From NCBI RefSeq assembly GCF_039888675.1, contig NZ_JBDQQR010000001.1, positions 2,790,001-2,854,000 of the forward strand: a stretch of 64,000 nt of DNA, given 5' to 3'. This DNA is from Mesorhizobium sp. CAU 1732. Lineage in GTDB: Bacteria > Pseudomonadota > Alphaproteobacteria > Rhizobiales > Rhizobiaceae. Position 1 is the stretch's first letter; each line of letters opens with the position of its first letter. Below are positions 26,376 through 35,447 of the stretch, one piece after another. The notes below the pieces were generated by a model. That model did no database searches. It saw only the letters and a program-made list of their open reading frames with translations, and was not told where the DNA came from. A program made the position numbers and the translations under genes.

Positions 26376-28685
26376 ATGACCATCAAGCGCTACGCACATT
26401 GCAGCCATTGGGGTGCCTACACGATCCTCGTGGAGGACAACGAGATCGTCGGCGTAGAGCCGTTCGAGCACGATCCGGCGCCATCGCCGATCATCGATTC
26501 CGTGCGCGAATGGGCCAAGCCAGACCGCCGCATACTTCAGCCCATGGTGCGCCAGGGATGGCTGGAAAAGCGCGAGAAGAGCGATCGGCACGGGCGCGGC
26601 TCGGAAAAATTCGTGCCCGTGAGCTGGGACGATGCGACCGACCTCGTCGCGTCCGAAATCCGCCGCGTTTCGGCCGAGCACGGCAATGCCTCCATCTTCG
26701 CCGGTTCCTATGGCTGGACGAGCTGCGGGCGCTTTCACCACGCCTCCTCGCTGCTGAAGCGCACGCTGAACCTCGCCGGCGGCTTTACCGGTCATGTCGA
26801 CACCTATTCGATCGCTGCGGGACCGGTGATCCTGCGCCATACGCTGGGCGACAGCGCGGCTTGCGACGGCAAGGGCAACACGCTCGACACGATCGCCGAA
26901 CACACCGATACGCTGGTCGTGTTCGGTGCGCTTTCGCCGCGCACCGCGCAGAGCGAAGCGGGCGGTCTCGGATCCCATACCCTGGAGGGCTATCTCAAGC
27001 AGATGGCGGCCCGCGGGATGAAGATCATCCTCGTCTCGCCGCTGAAGGACGACATGCCGGATTGGGTAGGTGCCGAGTGGTGGCCTATTCGCCCTAACAC
27101 GGACGCGGCCCTCATGCTGGGGCTCGCCGGCGAAATCCTCAAGGCAGGCCGTCACGACGGCGACTTTCTCGCCCGCTGCACCAGCGGCTCGGAGCGCCTG
27201 CTTGCCTATCTCGACGGCAGCCTCGACGGAGAGCGAAAGGATGCGGCCTGGGCGGCCTCGATCACCGGTCTCGACCGGGAGCAGATCGCAACGCTCGCGC
27301 GCCGGCTCGTCGATACGCGCTCCATGTTGACGGTGAGCTGGAGCCTGCAACGCGCCCATCACGGCGAACAGCCATTCTGGGCTGCGCTCGGCCTTGCCTC
27401 GCTCATCGGCCAGATCGGCCTTCCCGGCGGCGGCGTCGGTTACGGCTATGCCTCGCTCGGCGGCGTCGGCGCGCCGATGAATGTCGGCCGCTCGCCCGCC
27501 ATCTCTCAGCTTACCAAACCGATCGACAGCTTCATTCCCGTGGCGCGCATCAGCGACATGCTCCTGAACCCCGGCAAGTCCTTCACCTATGAGGGCGCGA
27601 CACGCGTCTATCCCGATGTGCGGCTGGTCTACTGGGCCGGCGGCAATCCGTATCACCATCATCAGGACTTGAACCGCCTTCAGGAGGCCTGGAGCCGGCC
27701 CGAAACCATCATCGTGCAAGACCCGATGTTCACCGCCACCGCCCAGCGTGCCGACATCGTGCTGCCGGCCTCGACATCGATCGAGCGCAACGATCTTGCG
27801 GGCAACAGGCGGTCGGATTTCATCCTCGCCATGCACAAGGCGATCGAGCCGCTCGGAGAGGCGCGCTCCGACTTCGACATCTTCAACGCCATCGCCGAGA
27901 AGCTCGGCGTCGGCGACGCGTTCAACGAAGGCCGCGACGAGATGGGCTGGCTGCGCCACCTCTACGAGATCAGCCGCAGCGACGCCGAAACGCGCCTCGA
28001 CTTCGAGATGCCGGATTTCGAAACGTTTTGGGAAACAGGCTATGCGCGTGTCCCGACGCGGGCCGAACACACCTATCTGGCCGAATTCCGCCAGCATCCG
28101 GAGGAATTTCCCCTCAACACCGAAAGCGGCAAGATCGTGCTCGGCAGCGAGACGCTGGCGCGGCTCGACTATGCCGATTGCCGCGCCCATCCGTCGTGGA
28201 TCGAGCCCGCCGAATGGCTCGGCAATGCCAGCGGGCCGCATCAGTTTCATCTGATTTCGCATCAGCCGGCAGGCCGGCTGCACAGCCAACTCGAGACGGG
28301 CGGCGCCAGCCTCGCCATGAAGCGAAAAGGGCGCGAGCAGGCGCGCATCAACCCTGAGGATGCCGGTCGGCTCGGCGTCGAGGACGGCGCAACCGTGCGC
28401 ATCTGGAACGAGCGCGGAGCGAACCTCGCCACCGCATGGGTCACCGACACGGTGCGCGTCGGCGTCGTCGTGCTGCCCACCGGAGCGTGGTTCACGCCGG
28501 TCGGCAATAGCGGGTTGGAAATGGCCGGCAATCCCAATGTGCTGACGCTCGATGTCGGCACCTCCCAATTCGGGCAGGGCTGCTCGGCCCACACCTGCCT
28601 CGTGCAGGTGGAGCCCTATGCGGGCGATGCCGGCGACGCCTTCGATATCTATCAGAAGAAACTGGCCTCGCTCGTGGCCGTATAA
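26376..28685 (+). CDS. Molybdopterin-dependent oxidoreductase, BisC/TorA (S- or N-oxide reductase) family
   Basis: A 769-residue enzyme of the DMSO-reductase superfamily with bis-MGD cofactor. The N-terminus CSHWGAY, followed by PMVRQGWLE and VSWDDATDLVA, is the BisC/TorA pattern. The probable Mo-coordinating serine is Ser116 in SYGWTSCGRFHH. There is no N-terminal FeS-cluster cysteine motif and no twin-arginine signal, so it should be cytoplasmic like biotin sulfoxide reductase rather than periplasmic like TorA. The C-terminal molybdopterin-binding domain (about 640-760) is complete. Its inclusion in a sugar-kinase/aldolase operon is unusual and suggests a sulfoxide, N-oxide or hydroxylamine substrate, or a hydroxylation run in reverse. 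Confidence 0.9.
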   Translation: MTIKRYAHCSHWGAYTILVEDNEIVGVEPFEHDPAPSPIIDSVREWAKPDRRILQPMVRQGWLEKREKSDRHGRGSEKFVPVSWDDATDLVASEIRRVSAEHGNASIFAGSYGWTSCGRFHHASSLLKRTLNLAGGFTGHVDTYSIAAGPVILRHTLGDSAACDGKGNTLDTIAEHTDTLVVFGALSPRTAQSEAGGLGSHTLEGYLKQMAARGMKIILVSPLKDDMPDWVGAEWWPIRPNTDAALMLGLAGEILKAGRHDGDFLARCTSGSERLLAYLDGSLDGERKDAAWAASITGLDREQIATLARRLVDTRSMLTVSWSLQRAHHGEQPFWAALGLASLIGQIGLPGGGVGYGYASLGGVGAPMNVGRSPAISQLTKPIDSFIPVARISDMLLNPGKSFTYEGATRVYPDVRLVYWAGGNPYHHHQDLNRLQEAWSRPETIIVQDPMFTATAQRADIVLPASTSIERNDLAGNRRSDFILAMHKAIEPLGEARSDFDIFNAIAEKLGVGDAFNEGRDEMGWLRHLYEISRSDAETRLDFEMPDFETFWETGYARVPTRAEHTYLAEFRQHPEEFPLNTESGKIVLGSETLARLDYADCRAHPSWIEPAEWLGNASGPHQFHLISHQPAGRLHSQLETGGASLAMKRKGREQARINPEDAGRLGVEDGATVRIWNERGANLATAWVTDTVRVGVVVLPTGAWFTPVGNSGLEMAGNPNVLTLDVGTSQFGQGCSAHTCLVQVEPYAGDAGDAFDIYQKKLASLVAV

Positions 28686-28698
28686 GGGAGTGAAAACC

Positions 28699-29268
28699 AT
28701 GTCCGCCCCAGCTATCAGCCGCTTTCCGGTCCCTGAGATCAAGGACCTTCCAGATGACGTGCGCGAGCGCATCCTGACAGTGCAGGAAAAGTCGGGCTTC
28801 GTGCCCAATGTCTTCCTGACGCTCGCCTATCGTCCCGACGAGTTCCGCGCCTTCATGGCCTATCACGACGCGCTGATGGACAAGCCCGGTCCAATCACCA
28901 AGGCCGAGCGTGAGATGATCGTGGTGGTCACCAGCAACGCCAATCAGTGCCAGTATTGCGTGGTCGCGCATGGCGCGATCCTGCGCGTTCGCGCAAAGAA
29001 CCCTCTGATCGCCGACCAGATCGCAATCAACTACCGCAAGGCCGACATCACGGAGCGTCAGAGGGCGATGCTCGATTTTGCGATGAAGGTTTCCGGGCGC
29101 GCCTACGAGGTGGACGACGAGGATATGGAAACCCTCAAGGGCCATGGCTTCAGCGAAGACGACATTTGGGACATCGCGGCGATCTCGGCCTTTTTCGGCA
29201 TGTCGAACCGCCTCGCAAACGTGACCAGTATGCGACCCAACGACGAATTTTACACGATGGGGCGCTGA
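28699..29268 (+). CDS. Peroxidase-related / carboxymuconolactone decarboxylase (AhpD-like) protein
   Basis: A 189-residue all-helical protein with the AhpD catalytic motif NQCQYCVVAHGA (CxxC plus histidine) near residue 86. PITKAEREMIVVVTS before it and FFGMSNRLANV near the C-terminus are typical of the uncharacterised peroxidase-related enzyme group. The ATG at 28699 follows a GGGAG ribosome site. It lies 13 bp after the molybdoenzyme and 2 bp before the rhodanese gene, which suggests a redox or sulfur-related accessory role for this part of the operon. A true decarboxylase is unlikely because of the CxxC. Confidence 0.88.
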   Translation: MSAPAISRFPVPEIKDLPDDVRERILTVQEKSGFVPNVFLTLAYRPDEFRAFMAYHDALMDKPGPITKAEREMIVVVTSNANQCQYCVVAHGAILRVRAKNPLIADQIAINYRKADITERQRAMLDFAMKVSGRAYEVDDEDMETLKGHGFSEDDIWDIAAISAFFGMSNRLANVTSMRPNDEFYTMGR

Positions 29269-29270
29269 GG

Positions 29271-29660
29271 ATGGTCCTTGGATACAAGGCGATGTTGGCC
29301 GAGGCCGACGCCGTGGTGCGCTCGGTAAGCATCGACGAGATGACGAAGACGTTTTCCGACGGCGATATCGTGATGGTCGACATCCGCGACCCACGGGAAC
29401 TCGAGCGCGATGGCATGATACCCGGTGCTTTTCCTGCGCCGCGCGGCATGCTGGAATTCTGGATCGACCCCGAAAGCCCGTATCACAAGCCGCGATTCGC
29501 CGAAGGCAAGACTTATGTCTTCTACTGCGCCTCGGGATGGCGTTCGCTGCTGGCGGCAAAGCTCGCGCAGGAAATGGGCCTGGATGCACGCAGCATGCGC
29601 GGCGGTTTTTCTGAATGGAAGACGGCCAGCCATCCGGTCGTCGAGATGCCGAAGCGCTAA
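29271..29660 (+). CDS. Rhodanese-like domain protein
   Basis: A 129-residue single-domain rhodanese. CH2A-like VMVDIRDPRELERDGMIPGA occurs near 34-53, and the active-site loop CASGWRS starts at Cys86, so a persulfide carrier function is possible. RGGFSEWKTASHP forms the usual C-terminal signature. It starts two bases after the AhpD-like gene stop. In this operon it could supply or remove sulfane sulfur for the molybdoenzyme or handle a sulfur-containing substrate; both are inference. Confidence 0.9.
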   Translation: MVLGYKAMLAEADAVVRSVSIDEMTKTFSDGDIVMVDIRDPRELERDGMIPGAFPAPRGMLEFWIDPESPYHKPRFAEGKTYVFYCASGWRSLLAAKLAQEMGLDARSMRGGFSEWKTASHPVVEMPKR

Positions 29661-29751
29661 AGCCATTCCAGGATAGCGGAAATCGGTTGTCCGCCCGCAA
29701 TAGCGCTTGAAAACGCGCGCCCATGAGATTTGACCACAGGGAGTGAGATCG

Positions 29752-30744
29752 TTGAGTGAACCGTTCGATGCCATGATGATCGTTGACGACGCGGGCAAGC
29801 CGAAGGCTGAATTCCGCAAGCTCACGCTCGCCGAACTGCCCGACCACGACGTGCTCGTCGAGGTCGCCTATTCGACCCTGAACTACAAGGATGGCCTGGC
29901 GCTCAGCGGGAAGGGGCGCATCGCGCGCCGGCTGCCCATGGTGGCGGGCATCGACATTGCCGGCACTGTGGTGGAGTCGCGCTCGCCCGACTGGAAGCCC
30001 GGCGACAGGGTCGTCGCCAATGGCTGGGGCATGTCGGAAACCGAATGGGGCGGCTACTCACGCTTTGCCCGGCTGAAGGCGGAATGGCTGGTGGCGCTGC
30101 CCGACGCGTTCTCGCTCGAGGATGCCATGGCGATCGGAACGGCCGGCTACACGGCCGCACTTTGCGTCAACGCGCTGGAAGATTGGGGCGCGATCGCGCC
30201 GCGCAACGGCGAGGTTCTGGTGACGGGTGCGGCTGGCGGCGTGGGATCCACCGCCATCAGCCTGCTCTCAAAAAAGGGCTATGCCGTCACCGCCTCGACG
30301 GGACGGCCCGAAACGCATGACTATCTGTCAGCGCTCGGCGCGAGCCAGTTCGTGGACCGTGCAAGCCTGGCCGAAAAGGGCGGCGCCCTTCAGAAGGAAC
30401 GCTGGATGGGGGCGGTGGATTCGGTCGGTTCGACCACGCTCGCCAACGTGCTCGCCCAGACCGTCTATGGCGGTGCGGTCGCGGCCTGCGGGCTGGCCGG
30501 CGGCATGGATCTTCCCGCAACCGTCGCTCCGCATATCCTGCGCAGCGTGGCACTGCTCGGCATCGATTCCGTGATGGCGCCCAAGGCAAAGCGTGAACGG
30601 GCCTGGAAGACGCTCGCCGATCACCTCGATGCAGCGCATCTGAAGACGATTGCACGCACGGAACCCATGTCCGCATTGCCCCAACTCGCGCAGGACATTG
30701 TCGCCGGCAAGATTCGTGGCCGGGTGGTGATCGAGATCGCCTGA
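29752..30744 (+). CDS. acuI: Quinone oxidoreductase of the YhdH/AcuI family (acryloyl-CoA reductase-like)
   Basis: A 330-residue medium-chain dehydrogenase/reductase without zinc ligands. LNYKDGLALSGKGRIARRLP and PMVAGIDIAGTVVESRSPDW match the AcuI/YhdH group, and the NADPH site is VLVTGAAGGVGSTAISLL at about 158. I prefer the TTG at 29752 because AGGGAG stands about seven bases before it; a GTG at 29743 is the alternative and would add MRS. AcuI reduces acryloyl-CoA to propionyl-CoA with NADPH. It lies 91 bp after the rhodanese gene on the same strand and may be the last operon gene or separate. In the CoA-transferase context an acrylate-type intermediate is plausible. Confidence 0.87.
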   Translation: MSEPFDAMMIVDDAGKPKAEFRKLTLAELPDHDVLVEVAYSTLNYKDGLALSGKGRIARRLPMVAGIDIAGTVVESRSPDWKPGDRVVANGWGMSETEWGGYSRFARLKAEWLVALPDAFSLEDAMAIGTAGYTAALCVNALEDWGAIAPRNGEVLVTGAAGGVGSTAISLLSKKGYAVTASTGRPETHDYLSALGASQFVDRASLAEKGGALQKERWMGAVDSVGSTTLANVLAQTVYGGAVAACGLAGGMDLPATVAPHILRSVALLGIDSVMAPKAKRERAWKTLADHLDAAHLKTIARTEPMSALPQLAQDIVAGKIRGRVVIEIA

Positions 30745-30783
30745 CGGCGGTCTTGACCTTCGAGGTCGCGCGCGGCGTCACCC

Positions 30784-30803
30784 GTCCGGTCTGGGAGCCG
30801 GAC
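30784..30803. terminator. Hairpin between convergent acuI and TRAP permease genes
   Basis: GTCCGG and CCGGAC pair across an 8-base loop, with further G/C pairing outside (CCC with GGG). It stands in the 91-bp gap where the two operons converge, so it may act in both directions. No long T-run follows, so the assignment rests on stem and position. Confidence 0.4.
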
Positions 30804-30835
30804 GCGGGCCTTCGCCAGCCCGCAGCCGCCGTCTA

Positions 30836-33445
30836 TTAAGGCATCCTCGACATGCCGGGCTGATCCCAATCGCGGCGGCGCCATTGCAACGCGGCGACGA
30901 AGCCGATCAGCGCCAGCGCCGGAATGTACATCCATTCCGCCGTCCACCGGTCGGGATTGCGCACCTCCACCCGCGTCACGTTCTGCCCCGCCTCCAGACC
31001 GAGGCGTTCGGCCTGACTGCGGAAGCGCGCGTTCATGATCTGGGTCTGGCCGCCGAAGGCCATGACCTGCACGCCGGCCGCCGCCAGGCGCTCCTCGCCC
31101 GGGCGGCTCGCGTCGCCCATCGGAAGCTGGACTATGCGGGTATAGTCATTGCCGGACAGATCCATGCCTCCGACCTCGAAGCGCAGGAATCCGTTCTGCG
31201 GCACCTCTGCCGCCAACTCCACAATGCGGTCGGCCGGCTCGTCACGGTAGGGATCGCCAACCCTGTCCATGAAGAAGCCCGGCCTGAAGAGCATGAAGCA
31301 GGCGAACAGCAGCACCGCCGATTCCCACAGCCGGCTGCGGCTGACGAACAGGCCCTGCGTCACCGAGACGAAGGCGAGCATGGCTATCAGCGAGCCGGTG
31401 ACGACGATGATCAGTTGCAGCCAACTGTCGATCCCGATCAGCAGGAGTTGGTGATTATAGATGAACATCAGCGGCAGGATGGCGGTGCGCATCTCGTAGC
31501 GGAACGACTGTATGCCGGTCTTGAGCGGATCGGCACGGGAAATGGCCGACGCCGCGAAGGACGCGAGCCCGACCGGCGGGGTCACGTCGGCCATGAGGCC
31601 AAAATAGAAGACGTAGAGATGGACGGCTACGAGCGCTACGGCGAGACCGTTCAGCGTTGCGACCTCGACGATGACGGGCGCCATCAGGGTTGCCACCACC
31701 ACGTAGTTGGCGGTGGTCGGCATGCCGAGCCCGACCACCATGCAGATCAGCGCCGTCATCAGCAGCATGATCAGCAGGTTGCCGCCTGAAATCGTGATGA
31801 CGATCTCGGAGAGCACGAGGCCGATGCCGGTGAGCGCGACGGTGCCGACGACGATGCCGGCCGCAGCCGTCGCGATGCCGATGCCGATCATGTTGCGCGC
31901 GCCCGCGATCATCCCCTCGCGCACGTCCACCAGACCTTCCTTCAACGGACCGAGCCAGTCGCCCTGCTTGCGGAACAGCGCGATCAGCGGCCGCTGGGTC
32001 GCGACCAGGAAGATCAGCGCGCAGGTGCCGTAGAACGCCGACAGACCCGGCGAAAGCTCCTCGACCATGAGGCACCAGACGAGGATGAAGACCGGCATGA
32101 CGTAGTGGATGCCGGAAGGCGCGATCTTCACCGCATCCGGAAGCTGCATGGCGAGTTCGTCGGGATCGTCTTCCTCGAGGTCGGGGAAGCGCGCGCGGGC
32201 CGCCACCGAGGCGACATAGATGGCGAGTGCCCCGATGCCGACGGCCCATGTCGCGTAGTGCCCGAACAGGGTGCGGGTCCAGCCGAGGCCGTAATAGACG
32301 GCGGCGCAGAAGATGATGAAGCCCGAAATCGTCATGCCGCCGATCGCGAGGCCCACCGCGCGCGGGCGGTAGTTCTGCTTGGGCAGGCCCTTCATGTTGT
32401 ATTTGCGGGCCTCGAGGTCGACCACATAGAACAGCGACAGGTAGGTCAACAGTGCGGGAATGATCGCGTGCTTGACCACCTCGGCATAGGGGATGCCGAC
32501 ATACTCCGCGATCAGGAACGCGGCAGCACCCATCACGGGCGGCATGATCTGGCCGTTGACCGAAGCCGAGACCTCGATCGCGCCCGCCTTGATCGGGGAG
32601 TAGCCGACCCGCTTCATCAGCGGGATGGTGAAGGTGCCGGTGGTGACCACATTGGCGACCGAGGAACCGGATATCAGGCCGGTCGCCGCCGAGCCGAGCA
32701 CGGCCGCCTTGGCGGGGCCTCCACGCAGATGGCCGAGCAGCGCAAAGGCCACCTTGATGAAGTAGTTGCCCGCGCCGGCGCGTTCCAGAAGCGCTCCGAA
32801 CAGCACGAACAGGAAGACGAAGGCGGTGGACACGCCGAGCGCCACGCCGAACACGCCCTCCGTCGTCAGCCAGTATTGCGATGCCGCGCGCGACAGCGAG
32901 GCGCCACGATGGGCAAGAAGACCGGGCAGGTGTGGCCCGAGGAAGGCGTAGGCGAGGAAGATCGTGCCGACGATAGGCAGCGCCAGACCGAGCACGCGAC
33001 GTGCGGCTTCGAGCAAGAACAGGATGCCGGCGCCAGCGACGACGAGGTCCATCGTGCTCGGCAGGCCCGGGCGGCGCGCGATCTCTGCCTGGAAAAGGAA
33101 CAGATAGCCGGCGCAGAAAGCGCCACCCAGCGCCAGCACCCAGTCGCTCAGGGGGATGTGGCCGCGCGGCGACGATCTGAACGCCGGATAGGCCATGAAG
33201 GCGAGGAAGATGGCGAAGGCCAGATGGATCGAGCGCGCTTCGGTGGCGTTGAAGACGCCAATGCGAAACTGGTAGGGCAGGGGCGAGGCATACCAGAGCT
33301 GGAACAGCGTCCAGGCCAGCGGCACCGCCATCAACATGAACCGCGAGAAGCGATCGGCCGGCGCCCTGCCGCCGGTATCGGCTTCCGCCACTATCCGTGC
33401 AAGCGCGTCGGCCTGCGGCTGCGTCTCTTCGCGCGCTGCGTTCAT
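30836..33445 (-). CDS. TRAP transporter fused 4TM/12TM permease (TAXI type, DctQM fusion)
   Basis: An 869-residue membrane protein in which a DctQ-like four-helix part (about 25-180) is joined to a DctM-like domain (about 130-690). TGLISGSSVANVVTTGTFTIPL (split here as TGLISGSSVAN and VVTTGTFTIPL) and VGLGMPTTANYVVVA are the usual landmarks. A C-terminal extension of about 180 residues (about 690-869) matches the DUF3394-like tail often found in TAXI permeases. It is the last gene of the minus-strand operon; the receptor gene lies upstream across an 86-bp gap with a hairpin. TAXI systems carry organic acids such as glutamate or 2-oxo acids. Confidence 0.93.
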   Translation of the reverse strand: MNAAREETQPQADALARIVAEADTGGRAPADRFSRFMLMAVPLAWTLFQLWYASPLPYQFRIGVFNATEARSIHLAFAIFLAFMAYPAFRSSPRGHIPLSDWVLALGGAFCAGYLFLFQAEIARRPGLPSTMDLVVAGAGILFLLEAARRVLGLALPIVGTIFLAYAFLGPHLPGLLAHRGASLSRAASQYWLTTEGVFGVALGVSTAFVFLFVLFGALLERAGAGNYFIKVAFALLGHLRGGPAKAAVLGSAATGLISGSSVANVVTTGTFTIPLMKRVGYSPIKAGAIEVSASVNGQIMPPVMGAAAFLIAEYVGIPYAEVVKHAIIPALLTYLSLFYVVDLEARKYNMKGLPKQNYRPRAVGLAIGGMTISGFIIFCAAVYYGLGWTRTLFGHYATWAVGIGALAIYVASVAARARFPDLEEDDPDELAMQLPDAVKIAPSGIHYVMPVFILVWCLMVEELSPGLSAFYGTCALIFLVATQRPLIALFRKQGDWLGPLKEGLVDVREGMIAGARNMIGIGIATAAAGIVVGTVALTGIGLVLSEIVITISGGNLLIMLLMTALICMVVGLGMPTTANYVVVATLMAPVIVEVATLNGLAVALVAVHLYVFYFGLMADVTPPVGLASFAASAISRADPLKTGIQSFRYEMRTAILPLMFIYNHQLLLIGIDSWLQLIIVVTGSLIAMLAFVSVTQGLFVSRSRLWESAVLLFACFMLFRPGFFMDRVGDPYRDEPADRIVELAAEVPQNGFLRFEVGGMDLSGNDYTRIVQLPMGDASRPGEERLAAAGVQVMAFGGQTQIMNARFRSQAERLGLEAGQNVTRVEVRNPDRWTAEWMYIPALALIGFVAALQWRRRDWDQPGMSRMP

Positions 33446-33490
33446 GACCGGTCTCCCGCCGTTCCCTTGGAATTGTCGTTGTTGCTCCGA

Positions 33491-33509
33491 GGGCGGCGCT
33501 GGGCCGCCC
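33491..33509. terminator. Intra-operon hairpin between TAXI receptor and permease genes
   Basis: GGGCGGC and GCCGCCC pair around a five-base loop, 22 bp after the receptor stop codon. There is no T-run. Such stems commonly protect the abundant receptor message and lower permease expression. That role is inferred from position. Confidence 0.45.
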
Positions 33510-33531
33510 CCGGAAAGTCAGCAATGCCGGA

Positions 33532-34506
33532 TCAGAGCCAGCCCTGCTCGGTGTAGTAGCGCTCGGCACCCGGATGCAGCGGCGCGGAATTGCCGTTGGC
33601 AACCATGTCTTCCACCTTCAGATGCGCGAAGGCCGGGTGCAGGCTCTTGAATGAATCGAAGTTCTCGAACACCGACTTGACGAGGTTGTAGACGGCCTCA
33701 TCCGAAACGTTGGTGGACGCGACCAGCGTCGCGAGCACGCCGTAGGTTGGAATATCGTCCGGGTTGCCGGTGTAGAGGCCGCCCGGAATGTTGACCTGCG
33801 CGTAAAAGGGGTGCGCCTCGACCAGACTCGAAATGGCCTCGCCCTCGAGCGGGACGATCTTCGCCCCGCAGGTGGTGGTCGGGTCGGCGATGTTGGCCGA
33901 TGGGTGGCCGACGCCGTAGTAGAAGGCGTCGATCTGGTTGTCGCAGAGCGCGGGGCCATGCTCGTCGGGGCGCAACTCGGCCGCAAGCGAGAAGTCCGAA
34001 CGGTTCCAGCCAAGCGCCTCGAGCAGCACGTCCATGGACGCCTGCGTGCCCGAGCCGGGGTTTCCGATGTTGAAGCGCTTCCCCTTCAGGCCCTCGATGT
34101 CGGTGATGCCGGCATCCGCACGCGCCACCACGGTGAACGGTTCGGGATGAACCGAGAACACGGCGCGCAGTTCTTCCCATGGACCGGCTTCCTCGAAGGT
34201 GCTGGAACCGTTGTAGGAATGGTACTGCCAGTCGGACTGGACCAGGCCGAAGTCGAACTCTCCCTGGCGCATCGCATTGAGGTTGAACACCGAGCCGCCG
34301 GTCGATTCGGCCGCGCAGCGGAAGCCGTGCTCCTCGCGCGTCTGGTTCATCAGGCGGCACAGCGCGCCGCCCGCCGCATAGTAAACCCCGGTTACGCCGC
34401 CGGTGCCGATCGTGACGAACTGCTGCTGCGCGGCGGCGGCCCCGGCAAACAGCGAGCCACCCATGGCGGCCGCAAGACCAAGGCCGATCAGGTTTCTGCG
34501 TTTCAT
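33532..34506 (-). CDS. TAXI-family TRAP transporter solute receptor
   Basis: A 324-residue periplasmic protein. The signal peptide is about 1-27 ([20 protein letters not shown] through GAAAA), and the TAXI opening [17 protein letters not shown] follows. The start is the ATG at 34506 with AAGGAGACG in front; a further in-frame ATG upstream lacks a ribosome site. TAXI receptors bind acidic ligands and work with fused DctQM permeases, exactly as encoded next in the operon. The BKACE and aminotransferase genes directly upstream on the same transcript suggest an amino or keto acid as ligand. Confidence 0.93.
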   Translation of the reverse strand: MKRRNLIGLGLAAAMGGSLFAGAAAAQQQFVTIGTGGVTGVYYAAGGALCRLMNQTREEHGFRCAAESTGGSVFNLNAMRQGEFDFGLVQSDWQYHSYNGSSTFEEAGPWEELRAVFSVHPEPFTVVARADAGITDIEGLKGKRFNIGNPGSGTQASMDVLLEALGWNRSDFSLAAELRPDEHGPALCDNQIDAFYYGVGHPSANIADPTTTCGAKIVPLEGEAISSLVEAHPFYAQVNIPGGLYTGNPDDIPTYGVLATLVASTNVSDEAVYNLVKSVFENFDSFKSLHPAFAHLKVEDMVANGNSAPLHPGAERYYTEQGWL

Positions 34507-34550
34507 GTATGCGTCTCCTTTTTGCACGTTCCCCGTTGGGATGGTTGAAA

Positions 34551-35447
34551 TTACCCGGACACTCCGTGCGAGAGATCCGGTTTGGCTGGCCTCGTCCCCG
34601 AGGCCGAAGCTTTGTCAGCGGGTACGGGTGCGGAAGGCTCCCGCCAGAGCCCGCGCAAGTCGTCTGCCGATGCAATTCCGCGTTGCGAATCCCCGATCAC
34701 GCCCGCCGTAGCGCTTACTATGGCCGCGTTGGACGGTGCGAGTTGTCCCCGCGGCAACCAAAGATTGTTTTCGAAGCCGACGCGTGCATGACCTCCGGCC
34801 GTTGCTGCACGCTCCATGAATTCGGTCTCGAGCGGGCCGAAGGCGCACAACATCCACTGGTGCCGCGCAATGCCGGCCGCGATGAAGGCTTCAAACTCCG
34901 CTTCGGTCGCGCCTGCTTCGGTGTAACGGCCAAGCACGGCCAAAACCGCCAGCGGTCCGCCCGGCAGCACGCCACGCGTGCAAAGTGCGTCCAGCCGATC
35001 CAGCTCCGCCGCCTCGTAGATGATGATCTGGTGCAACATGCCCGCTTTCTCCATCCGCTCGAACAGGCTGGCGGGGGCGCGTTCGTCCTCTCCTTCGGGC
35101 AGGATTTCGCGCAGGGCGATCGAGACCGATTCCGGCCGCAAGGCGTCAATGACGGCGATCTGCTCGGAAGGTTGGTAGCGGCCGACGGCCTCCGTCGTCA
35201 CCTGCACCACGAGCCGGTCTCCCACCGCGTCGCGCACCGCCGCCATCGCCTCGCGGTAGAGATCGACGTCGAGTGTGTGTGCGCCGCCGGCGTCGCGGAC
35301 ATGGAGATGGATCATCGCCGCTCCCGCCTCCAGCGCCTCGGCAGCGTCGCGCGCGATCTCGGCCGCGGTTATGGGCAGGCGTGGATGGTCCGCCTTTGTC
35401 CGGCGCGCGCCGTTGGGCGCGACGGCTATGGCGAAGGGCTGCGTCAT
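34551..35447 (-). CDS. Beta-keto acid cleavage enzyme (BKACE, DUF849/Kce family)
   Basis: A 298-residue zinc-dependent TIM-barrel enzyme. The metal motif MIHLHVRD (His47, His49) with APNGARRTK at the N-terminus and the later [12 protein letters not shown], which holds the conserved glutamate, define the BKACE family. Members condense a beta-keto acid with acetyl-CoA and release acetoacetate plus an acyl-CoA. The ATG at 35447 overlaps the aminotransferase stop by 4 bp. The obvious reading is that the aminotransferase turns a beta-amino acid into the beta-keto acid used here. The C-terminal tail after DDLRGLW is longer and Ala/Ser/Pro-rich compared with most members. Confidence 0.92.
   Translation of the reverse strand: MTQPFAIAVAPNGARRTKADHPRLPITAAEIARDAAEALEAGAAMIHLHVRDAGGAHTLDVDLYREAMAAVRDAVGDRLVVQVTTEAVGRYQPSEQIAVIDALRPESVSIALREILPEGEDERAPASLFERMEKAGMLHQIIIYEAAELDRLDALCTRGVLPGGPLAVLAVLGRYTEAGATEAEFEAFIAAGIARHQWMLCAFGPLETEFMERAATAGGHARVGFENNLWLPRGQLAPSNAAIVSATAGVIGDSQRGIASADDLRGLWREPSAPVPADKASASGTRPAKPDLSHGVSG

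Noticed and set aside
26340..28808. An 822-codon open frame antisense to the molybdoenzyme gene
   Set aside because: High G+C genes often leave the complementary strand open. The frame has no ribosome site, no recognisable domain and low-complexity Arg/Gly/Ala sequence.
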